Positions 8,007 to 16,081 are shown, counted from the first letter of the stretch. The stretch is DNA of 21,666 bases from CAYWXK01 sp964462515 (GCA_964462515.1 CAYWXK010000057.1:1-21666), one strand, 5' to 3'. Notes: generated from the sequence alone by a model not told the origin. A program made the numbers and translations.

Positions 8007-8135
8007 GATACTCGTCCATTCTCCGTAGCAGCCTGACTTGTCGGGGCTACTGCGAAGGATGAAATTCTCGATGCTCGACGAGTATCTCCACTTGGGGACG
8101 CCTTACGGCGGAGTATCTGGTATCGAGCATCGAGA
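8007..8135. repeat. Interlocking inverted repeats in the glnA leader
   Basis: TCTCGATGCTCGA (8066-8078) pairs perfectly with 8123-8135, and GATACTCGTC (8007-8016) pairs perfectly with 8077-8086. The two pairings share bases, so they are mutually exclusive over two positions. GAGTATCT also occurs twice. The right arm ends one base before the glnA Shine-Dalgarno (GAGG, 8137-8140). This may be a repeat element used as leader, with possible effect on ribosome access. Confidence 0.65.
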
Positions 8136-8148
8136 TGAGGATACATAA

Positions 8149-9477
8149 ATGGAAGTTCAAAAGATTTTAGAGAAGGTAGAAAAAGATAAAATAGAATTTA
8201 TCACCCTGCAATTCACGGATTTGTTAGGCGTCATAAAGGAAGTCATCATACCGGTTGAAGACCTCGAGCACGCGTCACGCAACGGTGTCTGGTTCGATGG
8301 CTCGTCAATAGAAGGCTTCGCTCGAATTCAAGAAAGCGACCTCTTTCTAAAGCCTGATATGGCGACTTACGCTGTCGTGCCCTGGCTGACAGACGAGGGT
8401 AAAACCGCCAGATTTATATGCGACATCTACAATCCGGATGGCAAACCTTTTGATGGAGACCCTCGATTTATTCTTAAACAAGCCGCCGCCGATGCTGCAA
8501 AAGAAGGATTTATATACAATGTTGGCCCTGAGCCGGAATTTTATTTACTCCGGACCGATGACGAAAAAAAGACTTCACCCATCGACTATGGTCGATATTT
8601 TGACCTCTCTTCTCATGAAGGATATAAAGTCATCAAAAAGATAATAGCGGCACTTGAAAATTTCGGGATTAAGGTCGAGACGTCTCATCACGAGGTTGGA
8701 TTAGGTCAATACGAAATAGATTTCCGCTATGGCAACTGCCTGGACATCGCAGACAAGGTTGTTACATTAAAGTATAGCGCAAAAAAAATCGCACAGATGT
8801 ATAACTTACGCGCAACCTTTATGCCCAAGCCGATTATGGATGCCCCCGGCTCCGGAATGCATGTCCACCAGAGCCTGTTCGATATAAAGGCAAAGACAAA
8901 CGCCTTTTTCGACAAAGACCATAAATATAATCTTTCGAAAATCGCCTTTAATTTCATTGCCGGCCAGATAAAACACATTGACTCAATGTGTGCAATCCTT
9001 TGCCCGACAGTGAACTCATATAAAAGACTTGTCTCCGGATTCGAAGCGCCGGTCTATGTAACCTGGGCCGCTATGAACCGCTCTGCTTTGATAAGAGTCC
9101 CCAAATGGTTCAAGCACAAAGCCGAGGCTGCGCGAATCGAACTAAGATGTCCCGACCCTGCCTGCAATCCATATCTGGCATTTGCCGTTATGCTAAAAGC
9201 GGGGCTGGACGGGATAAAGAATAACTTGACTCCGCCTGAGCCGGTCGAAGAAAACATCTACCAGCTCGATAGCGAAAGATTGCTTGAAAAAAATATTGAG
9301 CTTTTGCCTACATCATTGCGGGAAGCACTGGATGCACTGAAAAAAGACAAACTCCTGCAGGATGTCCTTGGGAAGCACCTATTTGAAAGATACATTGATG
9401 TAAAGACAAAAGAATGGGACGAGTTTAAGAAGCAAGTTACCAACTGGGAAATAGAGATGTATCTTGACATCTTCTAA
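8149..9477 (+). CDS. glnA: Glutamine synthetase, type I (alpha subtype)
   Basis: ATP-dependent ligation of ammonia to glutamate, cytosolic dodecamer by family. The protein has 442 residues, the length of GSI-alpha enzymes and shorter than GSI-beta. Visible motifs: DGSSIEGF (50-57), GPEPEF with metal-binding Glu128/Glu130, HHEVGLGQ with Glu182, GSGMHVHQS (234-242) for ATP and metal, NSYKRL with Arg293, NRSALIR, and IELRCPDPACNPY with Glu331. The region around Tyr371 (ENIYQL) lacks the NLYDLP adenylylation context of the beta subtype, so control by adenylylation is unlikely; feedback or transcriptional control is more probable. The start is supported by GAGG 8 nt upstream. It is transcribed alone. 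Confidence 0.97.
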   Translation: MEVQKILEKVEKDKIEFITLQFTDLLGVIKEVIIPVEDLEHASRNGVWFDGSSIEGFARIQESDLFLKPDMATYAVVPWLTDEGKTARFICDIYNPDGKPFDGDPRFILKQAAADAAKEGFIYNVGPEPEFYLLRTDDEKKTSPIDYGRYFDLSSHEGYKVIKKIIAALENFGIKVETSHHEVGLGQYEIDFRYGNCLDIADKVVTLKYSAKKIAQMYNLRATFMPKPIMDAPGSGMHVHQSLFDIKAKTNAFFDKDHKYNLSKIAFNFIAGQIKHIDSMCAILCPTVNSYKRLVSGFEAPVYVTWAAMNRSALIRVPKWFKHKAEAARIELRCPDPACNPYLAFAVMLKAGLDGIKNNLTPPEPVEENIYQLDSERLLEKNIELLPTSLREALDALKKDKLLQDVLGKHLFERYIDVKTKEWDEFKKQVTNWEIEMYLDIF

Positions 9478-9495
9478 GTCCCACGGTTCGTTTTT

Positions 9496-9535
9496 CAAAA
9501 AAATTGGATGTGCCTCTACATAAGACACATCCAAT
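9496..9535 (-). terminator. Rho-independent terminator ending the minus-strand gene run
   Basis: A perfect 10-bp stem (ATTGGATGTG 9503-9512 / CACATCCAAT 9526-9535). Read on the minus strand it is followed by a run of seven T (9496-9502), then GAAAAA. It lies 145 nt past the stop of the Arg/Glu-rich protein. The same stem could slow plus-strand transcription leaving glnA. Confidence 0.8.
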
Positions 9536-9625
9536 CTCTATAAGAAGGATCCACTCCCGATTTATCGGGGTGGTAAACTAAAAAACATCACAAATCACTT
9601 ATTTACCGGCATTGACCACGTTAGT

Positions 9626-9650
9626 CCGCTTGGGGATGCCTTGCGGCAAA
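9626..9650. repeat. 25-nt motif also found on the other side of glnA
   Basis: This stretch with core CTTGGGGATGCCTTGCGGC matches 8088-8112 (CTTGGGGACGCCTTACGGC) at 20 of 25 positions in the same orientation, so the two copies bracket glnA. Nearby, 9551-9573 is an imperfect hairpin around CCCGATTTATCGGG. Confidence 0.45.
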
Positions 9651-9679
9651 AAAACTTCCTTTCTAAGGGGGCTGGCAAA

Positions 9680-10534
9680 TCAGGGCAATTCTTCCTCACG
9701 GGGCACAACCGGTCGCGGCTCATCAATATCGGGTGGCGGCATAACCGGGCGGCGCCTACTCATACCTTCAGGCATCTCGCCACGACCCCTTCCCTCAGGA
9801 CCTCTGGGCAGCACAGGCAGCCTCGGCCTATCCAGCTCTTCAGGCTGAAAATCTCGTGGTTCCCTCTCTACCGGCGGACGAAATTCGCCAAGCGGTGGCT
9901 GTGGCTCCTCCACATCAGGTTGCCACCTGCCCCAACCGCGTCCCCGAATGCCTCTGCCGGGGGCTGGTCCTGCACCGGCTCGCCATCCCCGACCAGGCCC
10001 GACCGGCCCTGAGGCTTGCATTCTTTGCCTGGCCTGGTGCATCCTTCTGATTATCTGCCCCATCCTTTCCATATCTTTTTCCTCGTAAGCTTTCGTAAGC
10101 TCATCCAGACACCTGCCGAACATCGGGCCTGCAAAGGGCCTGTCCCAAAATGCCTTTATCGGCGGCCTATCCAACCACGGGCCAATTGGCCGAGGTTCAT
10201 CGCGCATAGGTGGAGAAATCTCAGGCATAATCTCTCTGTCCTGCACTGCCGGGCGACGCCCAGGTCTTACTTGAGGGTCGCGCTGGAATTCTCTGACTTC
10301 CATTTCCTGCTCCCCTTCACGCACAGCTTCTCTACGTCGAACCTGTTCTGGCTCTCTTTGGCCTTCACGTTCCGCACGTCCCTCTTCTGCACGCACCCTG
10401 ACCCTCGGCTGGTCTCTTATGACTTCTCTTTGCCTTTCTCCTTCTTTGGGTCTATCTTCTCTTTCCTCCTCCGTGAACGCCTGCACTCCTATCAGCAAAA
10501 CTGCTGCCACTACCATTAACATAAGCTTTTTCAT
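9680..10534 (-). CDS. Exported Arg/Glu/Pro-rich protein with a shared 35-residue module
   Basis: Unrecognised protein of 284 residues. Residues 1-20 form a signal peptide (MKKLMLMVVAAVLLIGVQAF). Residues 22-95 are almost entirely charged, rich in Arg, Glu and Gln and probably disordered or extended helix. Residues 139-173 carry the module also present in the neighbouring phosphatase-like protein and methyltransferase 1. The rest is Pro/Gly/Arg-rich, with GPGRGW following the module much as GPGRGM does in methyltransferase 1. The start follows AAAGGGA. It is the last gene before the terminator at 9496-9535 and lies 72 nt after the phosphatase-like gene, so the two may be co-transcribed. No enzyme motif is visible; a binding or structural role in the envelope is a guess. 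Confidence 0.8.
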   Translation of the reverse strand: MKKLMLMVVAAVLLIGVQAFTEEEREDRPKEGERQREVIRDQPRVRVRAEEGRAEREGQREPEQVRRREAVREGEQEMEVREFQRDPQVRPGRRPAVQDREIMPEISPPMRDEPRPIGPWLDRPPIKAFWDRPFAGPMFGRCLDELTKAYEEKDMERMGQIIRRMHQARQRMQASGPVGPGRGWRAGAGPAPGRGIRGRGWGRWQPDVEEPQPPLGEFRPPVEREPRDFQPEELDRPRLPVLPRGPEGRGRGEMPEGMSRRRPVMPPPDIDEPRPVVPREEELP

Positions 10535-10606
10535 TGCTTGGTCCCTTTCAAAATGATGTTTTCAACGCATATAATCTATATTCTCTTACGGTTTTATCTA
10601 CGATTT

Positions 10607-11971
10607 CTATTTCTGCCCGACAGATACGTCTTTTCGAACCTTCATTTTCTCCCGTTGCTGCTGCATTTGCTTAATTAGCTGGTCTATTTTTTCTCTATCA
10701 TTTTCTTTATGGGCTTTAATCAGCTCCTCGAACCACCGGTCGAATATTTGAGCAAATCGACCTTGACCTGCTTGCTGGCCAACAGCGGCGCGTTTTGCCG
10801 CACGGGCCGGCTGATTCGACGCCAGCTCATCAACTGATACCTTACCTTCGGTAATTGCTTTCTTCTTAGCAGCCTGTTCATCCTTCGGCTTGGCATACTC
10901 CGACTCACGGCCTAACTTTACCTCGCCTCTCTCATACGGTTTTGTCAGCGGCACGCCATTGAGCGGCGGCTGTATCTTGGAGAGGTCCAGTCCAAACCGC
11001 TCCAGGATAGTTGGAGCAACATCCTGCCGCAGGCCGTTCCGCATTACCTTCTTATCATTGGTCGCCACGAAAACGGACGGCGCGTTGCTGTGCGAGGTTT
11101 TATCCTCATCAAAACCGTGGTCGGCTGTAACGTAAATCAGTGTCTTGTCATAAAGCCCCAAATCTTTGAGCTTCTGCACAATCTTTCCCGTCCACTGGTC
11201 ATTTGAAATAAGAGCGCCATTGTATTCTTTTGAGTTCTCGCCATACTTATGACCCTGGTGGTCAACCGAAGCAAAATGAACAAAGAAAAAGAAGGGCTTA
11301 TCCTTGTATTTTTCCAATAGCTCCAGCGCCCTCGTTCCAACCTTTTCATCTTCCATTAAACCAAAGTCCCAAACCTCCAGCGCCGTGTACATATTGTAGT
11401 AAGGTGAGCCGGGAACAAAACGATACTTAACGCCGTCCTCTTCTATAATCCAGCCTGCCGGCTTTTGCCCCGCGCCGGGCTGAACTTCCTTCTCGCTGCC
11501 TTTCTTGGCTGCGCCTTCCTTGCTCTCAACGTCAAGACGAATTTTCTGCGGCGGATTAATTTCTCCGACGTGTCCTTTTTTACCAATCACCGCAACGGTA
11601 ACGAATTTGTCTGTCCCGAAATGCTTCTCCAGCCGCTCGAAAATACTTAGCCCCTTCGGAACCGGCTGATACCGCCCATTGCTATATACGCCTGTCACCG
11701 TAGGATAATAACCGCTAAGTATTTGAGACCAGCCGGCCTTTGTATCGGTTGTCCCTTCGATATCTATCTCGACAAAGGCCCCCTCTTCACTTAGCTTCTT
11801 GAGGGTTGCCAGTTCGTTTCGGCTCAAACACTCCTTGATGTGGTCTCGCTGCGCCCCATCCCAGCCAAATAAAATGATATTTCTCGGCTGCTCGCTGTTC
11901 TCTGCCCCTGTAGCCGATGGAATAGCCACCAGGCCCAAAATTATCAGAACAACAAGAAATCTTTTCAACAT
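10607..11971 (-). CDS. Exported alkaline-phosphatase-superfamily phosphodiesterase-like protein
   Basis: Predicted metal-dependent hydrolase of 454 residues of the type I phosphodiesterase/nucleotide pyrophosphatase group. It has a signal peptide (residues 1-23). Metal and catalytic residues: Asp38 in GWDGAQRDH, probable nucleophile Thr76 (spaced from the following SGYYP as in this family), Asp237 and His241 in DHQGHKYG, Asp284/His285 in TADHGF, and His294. The family hydrolyses phosphodiesters or phosphate or sulfate esters outside the cytoplasm. Residues about 345-405 are a Lys/Ala/Gln-rich linker. The C-terminus (410-444) is the 35-residue module shared with two neighbours, outside the catalytic fold. 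AAGGAG precedes the start. The substrate cannot be predicted. Confidence 0.88.
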   Translation of the reverse strand: MLKRFLVVLIILGLVAIPSATGAENSEQPRNIILFGWDGAQRDHIKECLSRNELATLKKLSEEGAFVEIDIEGTTDTKAGWSQILSGYYPTVTGVYSNGRYQPVPKGLSIFERLEKHFGTDKFVTVAVIGKKGHVGEINPPQKIRLDVESKEGAAKKGSEKEVQPGAGQKPAGWIIEEDGVKYRFVPGSPYYNMYTALEVWDFGLMEDEKVGTRALELLEKYKDKPFFFFVHFASVDHQGHKYGENSKEYNGALISNDQWTGKIVQKLKDLGLYDKTLIYVTADHGFDEDKTSHSNAPSVFVATNDKKVMRNGLRQDVAPTILERFGLDLSKIQPPLNGVPLTKPYERGEVKLGRESEYAKPKDEQAAKKKAITEGKVSVDELASNQPARAAKRAAVGQQAGQGRFAQIFDRWFEELIKAHKENDREKIDQLIKQMQQQREKMKVRKDVSVGQK

Positions 11972-12057
11972 TTTTTGCTCCTTTACTGCATCAAGACGCT
12001 CTTTAACAGAGACAGCAGATTCCGGGTCTAAAGCTGTATATACTCTTTATTCCGAGT

Positions 12058-13356
12058 TTATTGAGCTACTGTCAAACACTTTAACTGGCTTTGATCTCGG
12101 ATAAGGAGTTTGCCGTCAGAAAGTGCCATCGGCGCCCAGTTTGTTTCTCCAACTCTTCGATCGGAACCTACATCTGAAAGCAGTTGTACTGTTGCAATCT
12201 GCTTAAATTCAGATGAGTCAGGTTCTATCAGATATAAAGACCTGTAACCGTCGCTAGCCAGGATCAATCCATCGACCAGAATCATACTGCCTTTACTAAA
12301 AGCAGGCGAGCGTCCTGTTTTCCACATAATCTTGCCGTCCATGCTCATACATACCAGGCCGTCACTGCGTTCATTTGTTGTGTTTTGAACGTAGAAATAA
12401 CCATCATGTAATATTGGCGGTTTTGTATGTGAACCAAATTCAATAGTTTTATATAGTTCTGTAACTCCGTAGCTACCGTCTGTTTTCTTTTCAATCTTTA
12501 TCATCGCCGCCCCGGCGTTATAGGCGCCCGTGATGAGTAACCGCCCTTCACCGGCATCGACTGCACTTGGAACTGGTATCCAGCACGACCAGTTAGTATA
12601 TTCCCACAGAGTTTTGCCGGTAAGCGGGTCGATTCCAACTACTTTACCGCCGCTGCCGCTTCTGCTAGGAAAACCAGCTGAAGCAGTTATCATAACCAAA
12701 TGGTCCTGCCCGCTAACTTTTACTATTGACGGGCTCACATATCCGGTACCACCAAGAGACGGTGTTGACCATTTAACATTACCTGTCATTTTTTCATAAG
12801 CAACCACTCCTGCCTGAGGTGCCTGTGAGGCCAAAATAAGCAAATCACCGTAAATCAGCGGACACTGAGTAATAGCCCACATCGGAAGTCTATCACCGCC
12901 GAAATCTGTCCAAACGTTCTTATTCCATACAGGCTTGTGTGTGTTGATGTCTATGCAGTATAAATCACCGTTGTGACCGCACGAATAAACATTATTGCCG
13001 TCAACGGCAGGTACACTGCGCGAACCGGGAAACTCAACAGAGCCTGGAGCGTTATAAGCAAAATTCCAGAGCTCTTTACCACTGGAAAGGTCAAAACAAC
13101 GCATATTATCGCCAACCTTATCGTCCCTGTCGAGCAAATAGACCTTGCCGTCTTTGACAACAGGTCCGCCAAAACCTCTGCCAAGAGTAACTGTCCACTC
13201 GACCTTGGGCCCATCCTTTGGCCAGGTGCGTAAAAGACCCTTCTGAGTAGATGTGCTGTTTCTGTTAGGACCAAGATACTGTGGCCAATCCGCGGCAAAG
13301 GTACTGGTTACGCATAATAAGACTATCACCGATATACACTTTACACTGGCTTTCAT
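12058..13356 (-). CDS. Exported PQQ-like beta-propeller repeat protein
   Basis: Protein of 432 residues built of repeated propeller blades of the PQQ/BamB type (repeats such as KVYLLDRDD, NVYSCGHNGDLYCIDINT, GKVVGIDPLTGKTLWEY). The start at 13356 gives a clean signal peptide (MKASVKCISVIVLLCVTSTFA) followed by ADWPQYLGPNRN, the usual opening of planctomycete propellers of this kind, and is preceded by AAAGGA. An in-frame ATG at 13452 would hide the signal peptide behind 32 extra residues. No attached enzyme or cytochrome domain is seen, so it may be a scaffold or binding protein rather than a dehydrogenase. It lies 86 nt before the phosphatase-like gene on the same strand. Confidence 0.88.
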   Translation of the reverse strand: MKASVKCISVIVLLCVTSTFAADWPQYLGPNRNSTSTQKGLLRTWPKDGPKVEWTVTLGRGFGGPVVKDGKVYLLDRDDKVGDNMRCFDLSSGKELWNFAYNAPGSVEFPGSRSVPAVDGNNVYSCGHNGDLYCIDINTHKPVWNKNVWTDFGGDRLPMWAITQCPLIYGDLLILASQAPQAGVVAYEKMTGNVKWSTPSLGGTGYVSPSIVKVSGQDHLVMITASAGFPSRSGSGGKVVGIDPLTGKTLWEYTNWSCWIPVPSAVDAGEGRLLITGAYNAGAAMIKIEKKTDGSYGVTELYKTIEFGSHTKPPILHDGYFYVQNTTNERSDGLVCMSMDGKIMWKTGRSPAFSKGSMILVDGLILASDGYRSLYLIEPDSSEFKQIATVQLLSDVGSDRRVGETNWAPMALSDGKLLIRDQSQLKCLTVAQ

Positions 13357-13411
13357 TGGTATTAATCCTTTCCATTGATGAATAGATATTATCTTCACCT
13401 GCAGAATCTCA

Positions 13412-13462
13412 ACATAATACAGGATTTTTCTTGATAAATTCGAAAATTTCATTTTTGTTCAT
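13412..13462 (-). pseudogene. Short leader ORF or relic of a PPOX-type gene
   Basis: A 17-codon frame (MNKNEIFEFIKKNPVLC, stop just before 13412) with its own strong Shine-Dalgarno (AAAGGAG, 7 nt spacing), about 55 nt upstream of the propeller start codon. The first 15 residues look like the N-terminus of small pyridoxamine-5'-phosphate-oxidase-like flavin proteins, which commonly begin with a helix ending in KKNP. The following sequence shows no continuation in any frame. It could be a gene remnant that donated its 5' region to the propeller gene, or a translated leader. Confidence 0.4.
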
Positions 13463-13521
13463 AACTTAACTCCTTTCAAAAATAGTTTCTTTTTTTACCC
13501 TATAATATGGGTTTCCTGCTA

Positions 13522-13552
13522 TATAGACGAACTTACAAACACTCTTTATTGC
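13522..13552 (-). promoter_or_regulatory. Shared promoter-like motif, propeller gene
   Basis: On the minus strand GCAATAAAG (from 13552) and TTCGTCTATA (from 13531). CG lies 67 nt before the ATG of the short leader ORF. The same pair with the same spacing occurs upstream of both methyltransferase genes. The CGTC-type -10 and the 16-17-bp spacing are reminiscent of extracytoplasmic-function sigma factor promoters. Confidence 0.5.
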
Positions 13553-13571
13553 AGCTTTCGGAGAAAATCAT

Positions 13572-13608
13572 AAAAAAAGCCCAAAAAAGCCCATTTATAG
13601 GTCTTTTT
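13572..13608 (-). terminator. Probable terminator of the permease gene
   Basis: On the minus strand AAAAAGACC, a 7-nt loop and GGGCTTTTT form an 8-of-9-bp stem, followed by TGGGCTTTTTTT. It lies about 60 nt past the permease stop. The stem is A/T-rich, so strength is uncertain. Confidence 0.45.
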
Positions 13609-13666
13609 ATGGCGTGTCCATCATTTCAGGCAATCCCTCCAGGAAACTGCACCCGCCGAATGTGCC

Positions 13667-14992
13667 TCACTTCAGAAAGGCTCGACTTCTGCCCCGCACT
13701 TCTGTCAGCCAGTAGAGAAGCATCCCTGCTAAAAGAACAACGCACGCCGTGAGTGCAATCCAGGGTTTGTAATCCACAGCGCTATAAATCAAAAACGCGC
13801 ATACCGCACAAAAGACAATTGTCGTGACAGGATAACCTGTTACACGGTAAGGCCGCTCGGTATCTTTCTCCTTGAAGCGCAGCACAATTATCGCCAGACT
13901 GGTTGCTAAATAAAATGAATAAACCGGCGCGGCAGTATAAAGAATGGTATTCACAAATGAACCTAAAACCGCAATGAGTCCGACTGCAATCGCGCCCTGC
14001 AGCAACAGCGCCCAGACGGGCGTGCCCCTTCGCTGGTCCCATCTGCCCAGAATTCCAAATGCCCGATGCTCCGCACCCAGTGCATAAGAAATACGTGCGC
14101 CTGTGAAAATCAAGCCGTTAGCAGCTCCCAGAGCGCTAATGCAGACTAAAGCGCTAATCAATCTGCCGCCAATTTTGGGAAAGACAGTTGAGACGCAATC
14201 TTTCGCAACCGCCTTTGAGCTTGCCAGTCCTGCATAACCCAGCGTATAGAGAAACGCCCCATTAACCAGTAAATACAACACTGTTACGGCAGTCGCTCCG
14301 AGCACCAGTGCGCGCACAATGTTGCGGCGGGGATTTTTCACCTCCGCCGCCACATAAGCCATTTCATTCCAACCGCCATAAGTGAAAAGCACAAATATCA
14401 AAGCCAGGGCCAGACTAACCGGAAATTGCCCTGCGGCTACTGTGGTAGGGACGCTTCTGGGTGCGAAAACCGCTACGCCAACGATTGCCAGCAGTCCCAG
14501 CGCCTTGACGACCGTAAGAATGTTCTGTGTCCACTTGCCTTCCTTGACGCCGAGGATGTTTATCGCTGTCAGAATGACGACCGCTCCTGCCGCGAACAAT
14601 CGGAGGCTGTATCCCGGATAAGCCCCAAGGGGGTCGTAAATTGTCCGGGCATAAGTTGCAAATGCAAAGGCCATCACTGCGATGTCGCCAGGCCTGACAA
14701 TAGCAAGCTGAATCCAGCCGAACAAAAAGCCCGCCCATCGGCCATACGCCCGGCTTAAATAAACGTAGTCCCCACCCTCTTGTGGATACGCCGTTGCAAG
14801 CTCAGCATAACCCAGTGCACCGAATAGCGACAGCAATCCGCCCACCAACCAAATTGCCAGAACACCCCACCAGGATTGCGCCCCTCTGGCAATGTCCGGA
14901 GCCATCTGGTAGATGCCGGCACCAATAATGATGCCGACAATGATGCAGGTCGAATCAAAAAGCGACAGTTCCTTCTTCGGGGCTACTTCCAT
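13667..14992 (-). CDS. APC-superfamily amino acid permease
   Basis: Integral inner-membrane transporter of 441 residues with about twelve hydrophobic segments. The first segment carries the unwound-helix motif GIIIGAGIY (residues 20-28) typical of the APC fold, and EGGDYVYLSRAYGRWAGF is the conserved family stretch after segment 2. Closest in style to the LAT/SteT-type amino acid exchangers; the substrate cannot be told. The start is supported by GGAAG just upstream. Its start codon lies 47 nt after the stop of methyltransferase 1 on the same strand with no terminator between, so the two are probably co-transcribed. Confidence 0.9.
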   Translation of the reverse strand: MEVAPKKELSLFDSTCIIVGIIIGAGIYQMAPDIARGAQSWWGVLAIWLVGGLLSLFGALGYAELATAYPQEGGDYVYLSRAYGRWAGFLFGWIQLAIVRPGDIAVMAFAFATYARTIYDPLGAYPGYSLRLFAAGAVVILTAINILGVKEGKWTQNILTVVKALGLLAIVGVAVFAPRSVPTTVAAGQFPVSLALALIFVLFTYGGWNEMAYVAAEVKNPRRNIVRALVLGATAVTVLYLLVNGAFLYTLGYAGLASSKAVAKDCVSTVFPKIGGRLISALVCISALGAANGLIFTGARISYALGAEHRAFGILGRWDQRRGTPVWALLLQGAIAVGLIAVLGSFVNTILYTAAPVYSFYLATSLAIIVLRFKEKDTERPYRVTGYPVTTIVFCAVCAFLIYSAVDYKPWIALTACVVLLAGMLLYWLTEVRGRSRAFLK

Positions 14993-15039
14993 ACAGCTTC
15001 CGTCAAATCAGTTTCACTCCTCGATGCAACTTGACACAA

Positions 15040-15993
15040 CTATTTTGCCTGCCGTTTCTTGAGAGTTACGCTAAGGTCCTGGCCCTGTCCCTGAAAAGCT
15101 GTCTCCAGTTCAGGATTGGTAGTAATGGCCTTAATGAAGTCCTGCATTTCCCCTCGCCTATTGACGTTATGGGCCAGAATCAGCCCACCCGGACGCATAA
15201 GCGGTAAGAGTTTATTAAGGTAGTCGAAGTAGCCTTCTTTGTCCGCATCAATGAAAAGAACATCAATCGGGTCTTTGAGATTTTTAACCATTTCGTGGGC
15301 GTCACCTTCGACAAGTGTAACGAGCTTATCGACGCCGGCTTTTTTGAAGCTCTCGCGTGCAAGTGCAGCTCTGTTGGCGTCAATTTCGTGAGTGGTCAGC
15401 TTGCCGCCGGTAGTCTGCAGGGCCAAACAAAACCAGATACCCGAATATCCGTTAGAAGTGCCTATCTCTACCACATTTTTTGCACCGTTCGTTTCAGTCA
15501 GCAATCGCAGCAGTCTGCCGTCTTCTCGCGGAACGTTCATCATCCCTCCGCGCTGGTTTCTGTCCATATCGTCAAGGACACTTAAAATTTTCTTCTCAGC
15601 CTCTGTCTTCGCTACCGGTGGATTTTCTGCAGTTGACCCGCCTTCTCCGCCTGGCATAGGCGGACCCTGACCCGGCCCCATACCTCTACCCGGCCCTCCA
15701 CCTGCTCCCCTTTGAAACCTTTGCCTGCTCTGCTTTAACTCCCCAATTAATTGCCCCATTTTTTCTCTGTCGTTTTGCTCGTAAGCCTTTGTAAGCTGGT
15801 CCAACAAATTCTCAAACCTCTGGGGGCCTGCCGGCGGGCCCTGGGGGGGCTGCTCTCCGGCAGGCGGTTGTGCCGCCGCTGGCGCATCGGGCCTGTCCGT
15901 TCTTTCCTGGGCAATAAGATTTCCAACCCCTATCAGCGCAATTACAAGCACAATTGCCGTCAATCCAACTAAAACAGTCTTTACCATTTTCAT
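15040..15993 (-). CDS. Signal-peptide SAM-dependent methyltransferase with shared module (methyltransferase 1)
   Basis: Protein of 317 residues. Residues 1-29 form a signal peptide ending near NLIAQE; 60-94 is the 35-residue module shared with two neighbours; 97-120 is Gly/Pro-rich; 130-317 is a class I methyltransferase of the COMT/CCoAOMT-like group, with motif I VEIGTSNGYSG (174-184), ribose-binding acid in HEID (202-205), and IDADKEGY (248-255). The metal-ligand pair that is usually DN is HN here (His275-Asn276), so catechol-type Mg chemistry is doubtful. Export of a SAM-dependent enzyme is unexpected. It is a close paralogue of the next gene upstream, which lacks the module. The start follows AAAGGAG. 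Substrate unknown. Confidence 0.88.
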   Translation of the reverse strand: MKMVKTVLVGLTAIVLVIALIGVGNLIAQERTDRPDAPAAAQPPAGEQPPQGPPAGPQRFENLLDQLTKAYEQNDREKMGQLIGELKQSRQRFQRGAGGGPGRGMGPGQGPPMPGGEGGSTAENPPVAKTEAEKKILSVLDDMDRNQRGGMMNVPREDGRLLRLLTETNGAKNVVEIGTSNGYSGIWFCLALQTTGGKLTTHEIDANRAALARESFKKAGVDKLVTLVEGDAHEMVKNLKDPIDVLFIDADKEGYFDYLNKLLPLMRPGGLILAHNVNRRGEMQDFIKAITTNPELETAFQGQGQDLSVTLKKRQAK

Positions 15994-16051
15994 TTTCTGC
16001 TCCTTTCTAAATTGTGGTTTCTTGTTATTCTGCCATACCTAATTTCCGAAA

Positions 16052-16081
16052 TAGAGACGAATTTAGAAAGGAATCTATTGC
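16052..16081 (-). promoter_or_regulatory. Shared promoter-like motif, methyltransferase 1
   Basis: On the minus strand GCAATAGA (from 16081) and TTCGTCTCTA (from 16061). CG lies 66 nt before the start codon. It matches the motifs upstream of methyltransferase 2 and the propeller gene in sequence, spacing and position. Confidence 0.5.

Noticed and set aside
7916..8146. 76-codon frame on the minus strand upstream of glnA
   Set aside because: Made largely of the palindromic leader sequence; not a plausible protein.
12058..13356. PQQ-dependent alcohol dehydrogenase
   Set aside because: The blades are present, but there is no visible PQQ-binding disulfide pair, catalytic Asp context or cytochrome domain, and the length suits a propeller-only protein.
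13507..13752. 81-codon frame on the plus strand
   Set aside because: Covers the propeller promoter motif, the permease terminator and the permease 3' end antisense; no support.
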